Below, piece by piece: positions 42,392 through 51,974 of a stretch of 64,000 bases of DNA. A program made the position numbers and the translations under genes. The notes under the pieces were generated by a model. The model was not told the DNA's origin, searched no databases, and saw only the letters and a program-made list of their open reading frames with translations. The DNA is from Petrolisthes cinctipes (Eukaryota > Arthropoda > Malacostraca > Decapoda > Porcellanidae). Numbering within the stretch: the first letter of the stretch is position 1; each line of letters begins with the position of its first letter. The stretch spans positions 5,001 through 69,000 of the forward strand of contig JAWQEG010000504.1 in NCBI GenBank assembly GCA_033782935.1, in the 5' to 3' direction.

Positions 42392-43082
42392 TTATTTGTA
42401 TGGGTTCGAACTAAGGATGGAACTAATATGGCCCTCTCGAGTTTCATTTCGAGCTACATCGGACTTGTCTTGGGGTTTTCCTGTGGATTCTTTCCTCACT
42501 AGATTCTCAACCTCCAGACACGATGGTAAGATTACCCAGTGATTTCCTTAGATTGCTATTGTGACCGTGAAATGTATTGATTGTGTTCCACAGAATAACG
42601 AGATTCTAAGTGCTTTATGTTAACGTTTGCGTGTCATCTGTGATTTGTTAAATGTTAAAATTGTGGCTGTGCTAATTAATGTGGTTTTCAACCTAGGAGG
42701 CGGGATCCTATCCTCGACAAGGGCCGGGCGAAAGAGGCATCCTGTTGATGTATCCATGGAGGCAGTGGTGAGGTTATCAACTACTCCTTGGTATCAGTTG
42801 TTGACCCATAGCCTCGACGAACAGTATCCCCTGCCGGTGGTATTCATTATGGAGATTGTGGGCGGCCCATAGCTGGTGATGGTGGACATGAGTCAGTGTA
42901 GCCAGTAGAGTGCTTCGAACCAGTCACTGGGACTATGGGGCGTGTGTGAGGTGCCGTAAACCTGCCTCTCCTAGTGCAATACCACTGACAGGGAAATGCC
43001 AAGCATGGATTTAGTGATTCATTATATGTTTAATGTTGTGGGACACATTAAATGCATTGAAATGACAAGGGATGCCTTGCGT

Positions 43083-43575
43083 TGTTATCCTGGGTGAACA
43101 GACTCTAGGATACACAATACAGTTTATTGGTAGTACACAAAGGTCACACAGAATATGGTAATATGCTGGCGTGCCGTGCCGTAGAGAAGCCGTAGTCGCT
43201 GCAGGAGAGTTGGCTGGAGGTAGGAGGCTAACTGTGTGATCAGAGTGAGAACACAGGTAGATGCAGGGCAGCAGGCAGGACGACGGTGGGCAGGAACCTT
43301 CTTCTCTCGGTGCTGATGCTGGAGTGAGTGTCTTAGCAGGGCTGTTTGCCCCCGCTATATTTGGTTCGAGCCTGACAGCTGCTGTCCCCAGGGGGCTTAT
43401 GGCGGCTTGGCTGCAGGTAGACGTGGTCCCAGGCGCGGCTTAGGTCTCCATGGGTCGAGGTTAGCGTACCTGGCTGGCTAAGAATAGACCAGAGATCTAG
43501 GAGTGGTATACCTAGTGATACAGGAGTGGCCATAAGTGTATGGTATATAGAGTGGCCACACATGTGGCCGCTACA
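43083..43575 (-). repeat. Solo LTR, Gypsy-type
   Basis: On the minus strand it starts TGTAGCGGCCACATGTGTGG and ends CTGTTCACCCAGGATAACA, 493 bp, with TG...CA ends and the TGTTCACCC near-terminal motif shared with the two Gypsy LTRs above. No internal region adjoins it. A TATA-like CTATATACC lies about 30 bp inside. A target duplication is not clear. Confidence 0.65.
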
Positions 43576-43739
43576 GCACGTTTGGATATAAGTTATTGTA
43601 AATAAATGTGTATAGTTTTTCTCCTCGTTTTCCTCGGCCTCAGAATGGTCAAGCCTCGATTAGATATAAGATCCTGGGTATTCCTTTATACAGTTGCAGT
43701 TGGACAAACAGTCGGAGATAATTGCAAAGTAGCAGCGTT

Positions 43740-44085
43740 TTTTAGAAATGATAGACCGTATGGAACGTGAAAACAACGTTGTTATCCTGGGTGTGCCAGA
43801 CGAACATGAAGCACTGGATGGAGCAGTGACTGACCAAGATAAGCTAGCTAAGATGTGGGAGAAGGTAGGCGTGACTGACGTGACCGGGAAGCATCTGAGG
43901 TTAGGAGGTAGCGGCCTATTTTACTGAGCATCACAGACAGGGTGTAGCGTACCAAAATACTATCTCAAAACATCTTGTGACACCTACAGCAAGATATTCA
44001 TTAAGAAGGAGATACAGGTTTGTACACCCAAGTGTGAGAGACGAGTAAGTAAATTAAAGATAATATCATGGAATAATTATATTGT
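43740..44085 (+). pseudogene. LINE ORF1 middle part and start of ORF2 endonuclease
   Basis: MIDRMERENNVVILGVPDEH, ALDGAVTDQDKLAKMWEKVG and VTDVTGKHLRLGG resemble the RRM-type centre of LINE ORF1 ('RxNNxxIxGVPE'). KLKIISWNNYI at 44050-44083 is the first motif of an AP endonuclease, cut by a Tc1-like element. Confidence 0.6.
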
Positions 44086-44088
44086 ATG

Positions 44089-45034
44089 TACACTCTCCCA
44101 AAAAAGTATCGGCATTGCTGGCTAGATCCTGCTGAGAAAATATCGAGGCTACATGTATGACTGTACTGTTGGGTTGGTATTCCTGCTGGCAATGAGTCGA
44201 CTCTCATTTCTGTACTAACGTGAAATCCTCTAGCATACATAATTCATGAATTAAGCAAGTCGTGGAGTAAAAGTTGTGACTTATTTTTTTACTGATATAC
44301 GTTATGTGATTTTAATTATTGATGGTTTTTGGGGAGGGTGAATTTACTGAATTATTGAATATATTGAGAATGATGACCCAGAGAATAAAGTTACCAAATC
44401 GGATTTTAACCAAAAAGGAATATTTGAATAGATTCGCTGTAACTGTAGTGTTTTGTCTTAAATACAATGTAGTTATAGCATAGGGTAGAATTAAGTAGGC
44501 TTATGCTTTTTCTTCTCATACTTCTAAATAAAGTTTTGTAAAGTAACACAAACAGACATTGCCCTCTCTAGAAAGTGACGTGTATAAACAAACATGTGAA
44601 GAAACCAACACCTCAAAGCATCACTCAATAATCTCTGGGCCTCAGTCTCAGGCCACGACTGATGGCCTCCTGCCCCGAGGTAGAAGTATATATAAAAAAA
44701 AGTAAAAATAGAATAAAATAAATAAAAAGAAATATAACGTTATATACCATTCGGCAACTACGGTGTGGATTAGCTGAGTTTTCAGCATTAGAAAGGGGCA
44801 AATCTTACGATAATATTTTAAATTTATCTAATAAGTAAAGAAATTTGAATATGTTTCGATTTGCATCCACTATAGTTTCTGACTCATGAAGCAATACGAA
44901 TATGCATAATTGGCAACTGATCGGCAGAAATAACACTATCTATAAGGTTTCAAATCAATGTACCATAATGCTACGTTTATTGTGGTTTTCGTTCATTCAT
45001 TTTAATAATGCCGATACTTTTTTGGGAGAGTGTA
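44089..45034. mobile_element. Tc1-like non-autonomous element A
   Basis: TACACTCTCCCAAAAAAGTA at the left and TACTTTTTTGGGAGAGTGTA at the right: perfectly inverted ends, and the inverted region extends through ATCGGCATT. 946 bp, no transposase. It inserted into the LINE endonuclease. Confidence 0.85.
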
Positions 45035-46009
45035 CAATTCCTCAAAAAATTATCGGCCCTCTTTTTGCGGGAAACAATGTGAAAAATCAGCTATGTAATC
45101 TGAAACACGCCCGAGACCAAGTAGCACATGTTGGGAGCCCTAAAATCTCAATTGCCATGTGCCGCTTATGCACACTCATTGGTTCACAACATACTTTTGA
45201 ACCATGATACCGTGACATTTGAAACTGATACTGATGCACCTTGATGGCCCATGTTGGTGTAGCTTTACTAAATACTACAATTCTACACGTCTCGGTATCA
45301 TGGTTCACAGTGAGGTTGAAGAGGCATCAAAACATTATATAATAGTCAGTTAGGATGAATCAATGTTGTTTACTAATTGTTTATTATTATTATTATTATT
45401 ATTGTTATTATTATTATGACAACGGTGTATCTTTGTTATGTAATCATGCGGGTATGTAATCTTGTATTATAAACACCACACCTTTTCGACAAAATCTGAA
45501 AAGCGAACATTCGAACTTCAAGATAATCTATAGTACTTCATTCTACTGTCATGTTTCAAAGTTTGTACTGAAGCAAACACCATTTCGATTTCTATAGAAT
45601 TCAATGCAAAATGTGAAGGATGAAATAAAGCATTAAGGAGCCGGTTCAGCTAAAATCCTTAAATTTAATACTGTTTTGTGAATAGCATTCGTTCTCAGTT
45701 ATTAATTTTCCTGTATCATAGTTCAAACTCCAAAGGATGTTATGGATTAAGTTAAACTATTCACAGAACCCTTACGGCTTACGCGATAATGATTTATCAG
45801 TGTTGTGATAATTATTATTATTATGACATTTATATTACATTTTGATAATCTGAAAATCTGAGCAGGTGCTACCACCAAACCAATATTGGCCAACCTGAAT
45901 ATCATTCCATGCGTACCAACCCTACTGAAGCAATACGAGTGACCCAAAACTTACGATTTAGAAAATACCTACCCTCTGAGTGCCGATACTGTTTTGAGGA
46001 ATTGTTGTA
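45033..46009. mobile_element. Tc1-like non-autonomous element B, sharing TA with A
   Basis: Ends TACAATTCCTCAAAAAATTA and TGTTTTGAGGAATTGTTGTA; both ends carry TATCGG-type inner blocks (CCGATACTG) that match element A's ends. 977 bp, no transposase. Internal palindromes around 45180-45305 (GAACCATGATACCG against CGGTATCATGGTTC). Confidence 0.8.
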
Positions 46010-46600
46010 TAAAACTAGAAAATATTTAGAAGTTACTACTTGACTATGATTTGATTGGCTTGAATGAAATAAAAACTTCATTACCTATCTCGTTCCCGGG
46101 TTATGTGACATACGAGAGTAAAGTTCAGGGTTCAGCTAACAGAGGAGGTACAGTGTTGTTAATAAAATACGTACTATCTTAGCCAGATATTAAGGATGAT
46201 GTAAACATACCGAATGACATTGCAGGTATCTTGTCAGCATTATGTAGTGATAATCAGTTGTTGGTTGTAAATAATATTAAAATACCTGAAACACACTATG
46301 TGGGATGTATGACATTTAAGAAACGAGATACGTGGATTTTTGAGCTTGACACATGTGTTGCATCCTTCATTTTTGTTAATAGGCTAAGTGGGTTAGGTGT
46401 AATACAGCGTAGCGATTTACCATCTGATCATGCCCCGGTAGCTGTAACTGTTTACGTAACCGGAGTAGATTTAGATAGTATCTTGGCCCGGGCATCGTCA
46501 TTCGGTGACCATGCTGCACTACACGGATCTGTCTGCAAGAGAGGACTTGCTAAGAAACGTATACGGTTCCCGACTTTAGATCAACAGTTGTTTTTCTGTT
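46010..46600 (+). pseudogene. LINE ORF2 endonuclease
   Basis: YDLIGLNEIKTSLPISFPGY holds the catalytic glutamate region, then ANRGGTVLLIKYVLS with a stop. SALCSDNQLLVVNNIKIPET, TWIFELDTCVASFIFVNR and the QRSDLPSDHAPVAVTV block, with the catalytic SDHAP, close the domain. A MITE interrupts at 46623. Confidence 0.72.
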
Positions 46601-46622
46601 AATATGTCATTTCCAGATACTG

Positions 46623-46786
46623 TACACTCATGATACATAATTTCTGATCAGAGTGTGAGAGAGCTTCGAATCGCCTGGTATTGTTCATTTTCCCACTCAG
46701 TACACATATAGAAGCTAAGTTCGAATGCAGGGTATGTGTGGTGCCTGCCGTTCGTCTCTGGTTAGGGATTATGTATTACGATTGTA
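46623..46786. mobile_element. MITE of the TACACTCGTGATACGTAAT family, copy 2
   Basis: TACACTCATGATACATAATT and ATTATGTATTACGATTGTA ends, inside the LINE linker. The following frame starts directly after it. Confidence 0.8.
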
Positions 46787-48225
46787 TACCTAATGTAAAT
46801 GCGGATTTAGATGCATTTGCTTCTCAGGTGGCAGATGTCATGTATCTCGCTGCTGGGAACAGCGTTGGTTTGACAGGTGCTGGTCACGTTCTCACCAACT
46901 TAGGGAGATGGGAGAGGCTGTTAGAGGAAAGTAATGATTCAGCTTTGTTGAGAGCTATTAACTGGAAAGGGGAGTTTAGCAATACGCAAAGTGATGATGA
47001 CGACTGTCCCACTGACGATGATTTCAGGAAACAGTTTGAGAGTGTACTTAAATCCCCAATCGCTAACGTTGATGACATTAGTAAAACTACTACTCTCCTG
47101 ATTCTTGACGATCCTATTTTTCTTGAACAGGTTAAAAATCAAATCAAGAAAATGAAACCTGATAAGGCATGTGGTCCTGACGGTCTTTCCTTGGGTTTGT
47201 TGTCATTGCTGCCAGCTTATATTATAACCATAACCATAATATATAATAATGTGTTTATATCTGGTTCGTATCCTGAGTCATGGACGAGAGCAATCTTATT
47301 TAAAATGTTCAAGAAAGGAGATAGATCTGATCCTAACAACTATCGAGGTATTACCGTTATCAACAGTTTAGCTAAGCTGTATGATACGGTTCTTTGAGAC
47401 AGGTTATAATCTGTGGTTTAGCCCATTTAGAGAGCAGGCCGGAGCACAGAGGAAGCGAGGGTGCTTAGAGCACATTGTTACTTTACGTCTGCTTACTGAT
47501 ATGGCAAGACGAAGGAAGCTTAAACTATTTGTAACCTTTGTAGATTTTACCAAGGCATATTATAATTATGATCCCAAGAAATGTACTCTTTAATGTGTTG
47601 AAGCGCCTGGGGTGTGGAATGATAATGTTATCAGCACTAGTAGCAATGTACCGTATTACACAGAGTATTATTGGTTCAGCAATGCTTTCTTTTCTTGATA
47701 TTTGTTAATAAATTAGTAAAAATAATAAACGATAGATTATAGTATACAATTATGCATGGATGATACTGTACTGTTACGACTATAAGGAAAAATATGGTTA
47801 GAAAGGTAGAAGTATTAAACGAATTTTGTCAAAACTATAGTATGAAAGTGAACTGAAGAAAAAACAAATTTTGTGTGACCAATGGCAGTGAAAGAGACGC
47901 CGAACCGATACATGTTGATGGCCTTGTTATTGACCACTGTTCCAGTTACGTGTACTTGGGTTCCAGCTTCACATGTGACGGGGCGGTGTACACGGCTGTA
48001 GAGTTACATGCTAAAAACAAGATGTGTCGTGTACTAAAGTATGTATCGTTTATCAGGAAGAATAACAATGTACCATTTATTGTTAATTAAGCGACGGGTG
48101 TTGGATGCGGCACTTATGTCGTCCTTATTGTATGGGCGTGATTCGTGGTTTGGAGCTTACTTCAGGCCAATTACCAAGCTACACAATTGGGCATTGAAGC
48201 AAATGTTAGGAGTGAGGAGGTAAAC
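46787..48225 (+). pseudogene. LINE ORF2 reverse transcriptase
   Basis: A linker frame (NVNADLDAFASQVADVMYLA) leads to MKPDKACGPDGLSLGLLSLL, PESWTRAILFKMFKKGDRSD and NNYRGITVINSLAKLYDTVL. In other frames: EQAGAQRKRGCLEHIVTLRL, FVTFVDFTKAY and, near 47755, the catalytic-site relic MDDTVLL. Further on YVYLGSSFTCDGAV and ALMSSLLYGRDSWFG belong to the C-terminal region. Numerous stops. A short C-terminal relic (SSRCRVYIDINPG-like, FVVHNVYNEKHSI) continues to 48643. Confidence 0.78.
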
Positions 48226-49207
48226 ATCAAATTTCGTATGCTACGCAGAAGCAGGTTATCCATCACCGACCGATTTCGTCAAACTTAAACAACATAAATT
48301 TCTTATGAAGACGTGTAATTAATGATCCTGTTATTTTGGCCATGGCTGCTGTAAGAGGCACAAACACCTCTACAGGTAAATATATAAATGACTTTTAACC
48401 ATTGAAGTAGATAATACTGAAATATTACTAAGAAAAGTTTATGCAAAAATGCTCTTCCAGACTAACTTCTCCCGATGCAGGGTCTACATAGATATTAATC
48501 CAGGTTTTGTTGTACATAATGTCTACAATGAAAAGCATTCCATTAATGAACTTCACTACGTGTCCTTCACTCATTTTCGAGTGTCCGGGCACAGTTTATT
48601 AGTCATAGAGACGGGACGCGGGGGCCGGGTCGCCTCCCAATAGAGGAACGCCTGTGTGTTTGTGGCCAAATCTAGACTGAGATATGGTGTGCAGGATTGT
48701 ACAATTATTTAATTTTAACGAATTAAGAGAAATATTTTGTAATTTCTCACATGATGTAACTTGTAGAATAATCTACGACATTTTGAAAATTTACGAGTAA
48801 TGGCCACCAGAGGAAATATAGAAGAAAGTGATATTGTGATAACCATGTATGCTGTGGACTACAATATATTTATATCTATAGATGATAGGCTATGTAGTTT
48901 ATGTTCCCTGTACTTGTCATAAATAAAATATAATGTAATTCTAAAATGCAAGCAATGGTCAATAAAATATCTATCTATAATTCTATATCTATCTATCTGT
49001 GTGTGTGTGAACAGTTGCATGTGGGTGCTTGCGTTGCGTGTACAGGTATGTGAATATGTGTGCATTTGTGTGAGAAATGTTGTACGGTGATCCTCTCTTC
49101 TTATTTTTATATTATTTCATGATGGCCTCAAATTTTACTTTGTTTGTCAGCCTATCTATGCTTTAATAATTAAATTCTGTATCTCTTTGTCAGTCAACCC
49201 ATTTTCA

Positions 49208-49264
<57 letters not shown>

Positions 49265-49425
49265 CTGCCCGCCACAGCAGAAGACACGAGTTTGAAGGGC
49301 TGACATTGCTGACGGTGCTGAGGCCAGTGCTGACGCTGATGTTCCTTCCCGCAGTAATGCACCTTACCGCACCCGCTGCAGCTCAAGTGGGCCGAAACCT
49401 CACAAATACCGCAGGCTCCACCCAT
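49265..49425 (-). CDS. SmydA-8-like gene, exon 1 (MYND zinc finger)
   Basis: 53 codons plus 2 nt on the minus strand from an ATG at 49425: CGICEVSAHLSCSGCGKVHY, CGKEHQRQHWPQHRQQC, the C-C-C-C-C-C-H-C pattern of a MYND finger, then PFKLVSSAVAG. The donor CAG|GTCAGA lies at 49264. Exon length leaves phase 2, and exon 2 begins with exactly one nucleotide to complete the codon, so the join is in frame. The intron (41613-49264) is 7,652 bp. Directly after the donor is a GA microsatellite (plus-strand TC, 49208-49261). The frame is open upstream of the ATG as far as a possible acceptor (GGTATCAG), so an earlier exon is possible. Confidence 0.85.
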
Positions 49426-49439
49426 AATGTCACACCTGC

Positions 49440-49823
49440 TGCACGCACTCTGATACCAAAAAAATAAATTATTTAGGGAAATCTACAACAACTACAACAA
49501 CTACTACTACTACTACTACTACTACTACAACTACTACCAATACCACTACCACCGCACGCACCTCTGATACCAAAAAAATAAATTATTTAGGGAAATCTAC
49601 AACTACAACAACTACAACAACTACAACAACTACTACTACTACTACTACTACTACTACAACTACTACCAATACCACTACCACCGCACGCACCTCTGATAGC
49701 AAAAAAAGAAATTATTTAGGGAAATCTACTACTGCTGCTACTGCCTGCTACTGCTACTACCACCACTACCACTATCACCGCACCCACTTCTGATCGCAAA
49801 ACAAGTTAATATTCAGGGCAATA

Positions 49824-49868
<45 letters not shown>

Positions 49869-49990
49869 ATGAAAAATATTTAGAGTAATCTGTTACTACT
49901 ACAACAACAACTACTACTACTACTATTATTAGTACTACCACTACCCTTAATCCCATGCACTATACCATCACCACTACCATCACCACCACT
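49440..49990. repeat. Compound trinucleotide minisatellite before exon 1
   Basis: A unit of about 115-128 bp, (CTCTGATACCAAAAAAATAAATT, ATTTAGGGAAATCTAC and a (TAC)n block) starts near 49450, 49561, 49690 and 49788. It lies immediately 5' of the SmydA-8-like first coding exon (minus strand). The first unit's CACGCACTCTGATACC overlaps the exon's upstream edge. Confidence 0.75.
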
Positions 49991-49997
49991 ACGACAC

Positions 49998-50263
49998 AGT
50001 GCAGTGTTGGTAAATCTGGAGCAACTGATTCCTGCCAAACTATTCAAAGCATCAGGCCACCATTATTTTTATTAATAAATTGGAAAGCTACTGATTCCTT
50101 CTAAATATACCAGAAAATAGATGGTACTAATTTTTTATCTTTTGTTTCGTGGCATAGTTTGGAGGAATCAGAAACCTTCCAATTCACAAACAAAAAACCT
50201 CCCCTTATTTAATCTGGTCCAGTTTCCCGACATACTTTGGTGATATCAAGTTGCTCCAATGTA
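49998..50263. mobile_element. MITE of the TTGGTAAATCTGGAGCAAC family
   Basis: CAGTGTTGGTAAATCTGGAG at the left, ATATCAAGTTGCTCCAATGTA at the right, with an additional inner inverted pair (AATTGGAAAG...CTTCCAATT). Chain-linked to the next element through TA at 50262. Confidence 0.6.
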
Positions 50264-50375
50264 CACTCGTGATACGTAATTTCTGACCAGAGACGAACGG
50301 CACACACACATATGGTACCCAGCATTCGAACTCAGCCTCTATAGGTGTACTGGGCGGGGAAATGAGCAATACCAG

Positions 50376-50421
<46 letters not shown>

Positions 50422-50627
50422 TTAGGGCTTTATACCTATCGACCGTTGGTATTGATCATTAAGACATTCAGTCTTGTTACATCAACATATCTTCCCCTAG
50501 CCTACAAGGTTGCTATCCTTGTTTTTACAGCCAGGTACCTAATTACTGCTAGGTGAACATAGGGGGCTGGGAAAATTGTCCAACAATTCCACTGACACGG
50601 GAATCGATCCCGGGACCTCTCCGCCGT

Positions 50628-51472
50628 TTTACGAAAGCGCGGATTGGCATATCAAAAGCGCGGCGGGTCATCATTGAAAGCGCGGATATATTTCTATCAA
50701 AAGCGCGGTTAAGTGGGAGTATTTTCACTCACTTGAGAGTCGGCTTGTGTAGCAGTTCTTTAATGATCGTTCACCTCTTCACGAGTTTTAGGCAATACAG
50801 GATACACTTTCCGTCTTTCTCGGTATAATGATTGTGCTATAGATCTTAGATCACTAGATTCTAGCACATTATCAGAAAATGTATGCAGTTCCGTTCTAAT
50901 GAGCTTAGAAGGTCTTGCCGTCATGTCATCAGTAGCCTTTCGTTTCACTTGTGTACGTAGTTGTCGTCTTTCAAGTTTTCGTTCATCCTTGTCATGGTTA
51001 TGTTCCAATTGTACCGGAACAATGGCAGTCATGGTGCTGTCTGTTTTAAGTCTACCTTTACATTTCTTGTTGGTACATCTCCAAGATATATATCCATCCA
51101 TCAATGTACTGTCCACTCTGTATATATACCCATCGAGCATCAAACATTTCTTGCCTTTGTTTGTCTGGGAAATTGTAAACTCCATAGCAGAAACTTATGA
51201 CAACACTCCGGAAGCACTGGACTCGGCGGACTGACTGGGCACCGTGGGCGCTCCTACAACTGTGAACACCTTGTAACGGTGTAAACACGAGACCACCGAG
51301 ACAGACACTCGCGCTGGTCTCAGTTAACACCGTGTGAAGCATTATGACACACCGAATGATACTTAATGACATAGGGAGCGAATGGGATTAACCTTGCCGC
51401 GCATTTGATAATGGTTTATTGGTGAGGTTCTAACGCGGTCACTTTTCGAATCCGCGCTTTTGATATATGCTA
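50628..51472 (-). mobile_element. Mutator-like (MULE-type) element in the SINE
   Basis: Left GCATATCAAAAGCGCGG and right CCGCGCTTTTGATATATGC are inverted ends. Three further copies of (A/G)AAAGCGCGG occur subterminally at the left, and one in the right part. It carries a FLYWCH ORF. Exact edges and target duplication were not resolved, and the superfamily is inferred from the FLYWCH domain, which is common in animal MULEs. Confidence 0.55.
50760..51185 (-). CDS. FLYWCH zinc-finger protein, 141 aa
   Basis: A FLYWCH-type finger in the first 65 residues: MEFTISQTNKGKKCLMLDGY, IYRVDS, ISWRCTNKKCKGRLKT (two Zn cysteines) and VPVQLEHNHDKDER (two Zn histidines). A basic region (KLERRQLRTQVKRKATDD) and a 50-residue tail follow. 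The finger is a DNA-binding module found at the N-terminus of animal Mutator-like transposases and in transcription factors such as fly Mod(mdg4). No MULE catalytic domain follows, so this is either a truncated transposase or a small DNA-binding protein carried by a non-autonomous element. The frame is open from an ATG at 51185 to a stop at 50760. Confidence 0.75.
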   Translation of the reverse strand: MEFTISQTNKGKKCLMLDGYIYRVDSTLMDGYISWRCTNKKCKGRLKTDSTMTAIVPVQLEHNHDKDERKLERRQLRTQVKRKATDDMTARPSKLIRTELHTFSDNVLESSDLRSIAQSLYRERRKVYPVLPKTREEVNDH

Positions 51473-51560
51473 ACCATTACACCATCAGCATCCCCTAATA
51501 CCAGGCGATTCAAAGCTTTCTGCTCCTCACACTCTGGTCAGAAATTATGTATTACGAGTT

Positions 51561-51729
51561 TACACTCGTATTCCAAAATTTTTATCCAGGTCTTGTTGAA
51601 GTTTCGAATCATTTGACATGCTAGTGAACCAATTACACGCTTATCCTGTTTCATATTTTCTTGAGCTCGCTTAAAACTCGATCAGGCTATTCGAAGCAAC
51701 CTGGATACGTATTTTGGATTGCGAGTGTA
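51561..51729. mobile_element. MITE with CACTCGTATTCCAAAAT ends, copy 2
   Basis: TACACTCGTATTCCAAAATT and ATTTTGGATTGCGAGTGTA. Shares TA with the MITE before it (51561-51562) and the one after (51728-51729). Copy 1 is at 5141-5315. Confidence 0.85.
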
Positions 51730-51974
51730 CAGTCGTGGACATTAGTTTTAATACATATATGGATTACTAAAAAAAATTGCTGACTATTGTTATCACGTTT
51801 TTATAAGTTATGATATTATTATTTGAATAGAGAGTGGCTGCTTGTAGTAAATTAGAAGACTGCATTTAAGCTACAGTACTTATTAGAAAGTTTCTCGGTT
51901 AACGAACTGAGGGCAGCTGTCAAACACTTACACGAGCCACCCCAGTGTGGGTGATATTATTGCCAACGACTGTA
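51728..51974. mobile_element. MITE with TACAGTCGTGGAC ends, single-unit relative of 1155-1799
   Basis: TACAGTCGTGGACATTAG at the left, TTGCCAACGACTGTA at the right. AGTGGCTGCTTGTAGTAAAT and TTATTAGAAAGTTTCTCGGT align with the unit and right flank of the 1155-1799 element but occur once. Confidence 0.75.

Larger units (their letters stand above)
42070..48660 (+). mobile_element. LINE in the SmydA-8-like intron, antisense to the gene, decayed
   Basis: Reading across insertions: ORF1 start at 42182 (MPRQQLDKINIEDIIESIQL), ORF1 middle at 43755-43915 (RMERENNVVILGVPDEHEAL), endonuclease start at 44050 (LKIISWNNYI), endonuclease continuation at 46010-46600 and RT at 46787-48220. Insertions: solo LTR 43083-43575, two Tc1-like elements 44089-46009, MITE 46623-46786. 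42450-43080 is unassigned. The clade was not determined. Confidence 0.7.
41613..49264 (-). other. Intron 1 of the SmydA-8-like gene
   Basis: GT (49264-49263) to AG (41614-41613) on the minus strand. It contains, on the plus strand, a decayed LINE (about 42070-48660) with its own insertions. 41620-42070 and 48660-49200 show no gene. Confidence 0.8.
50378..51496 (-). mobile_element. tRNA-derived SINE, split by a Mutator-like element
   Basis: On the minus strand the head is GGGGATGCTGATGGTGTAAT plus GGTTAGCAT (RNA polymerase III A box) and, after the inserted element, GAGGTCCCGGGATCGATTCC with the B box. The body includes CACCTAGCAGTAATTAGGTA and CCTGGCTGTAAAAACAAGG. It ends in a run of 41 T (A on the plus strand, 50378-50418). 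Perfect 10-bp duplication AATACCAGGC on both sides. Confidence 0.85.
50262..51562. mobile_element. MITE of the TACACTCGTGATACGTAAT family, copy 3, split by a SINE
   Basis: Left part 50262-50377 (TACACTCGTGATACGTAATT start), right part 51497-51562 (to ATTACGAGTTTAC). The break carries a 10-bp duplication AATACCAGGC (50368-50377 and 51497-51506), the target-site duplication of the SINE. Confidence 0.88.

Noticed and set aside
50590..50640. tRNA-like B-box segment as a tRNA gene
   Set aside because: A and B boxes are separated by an 0.8-kb insertion and followed by a SINE body and tail; it is SINE-derived.
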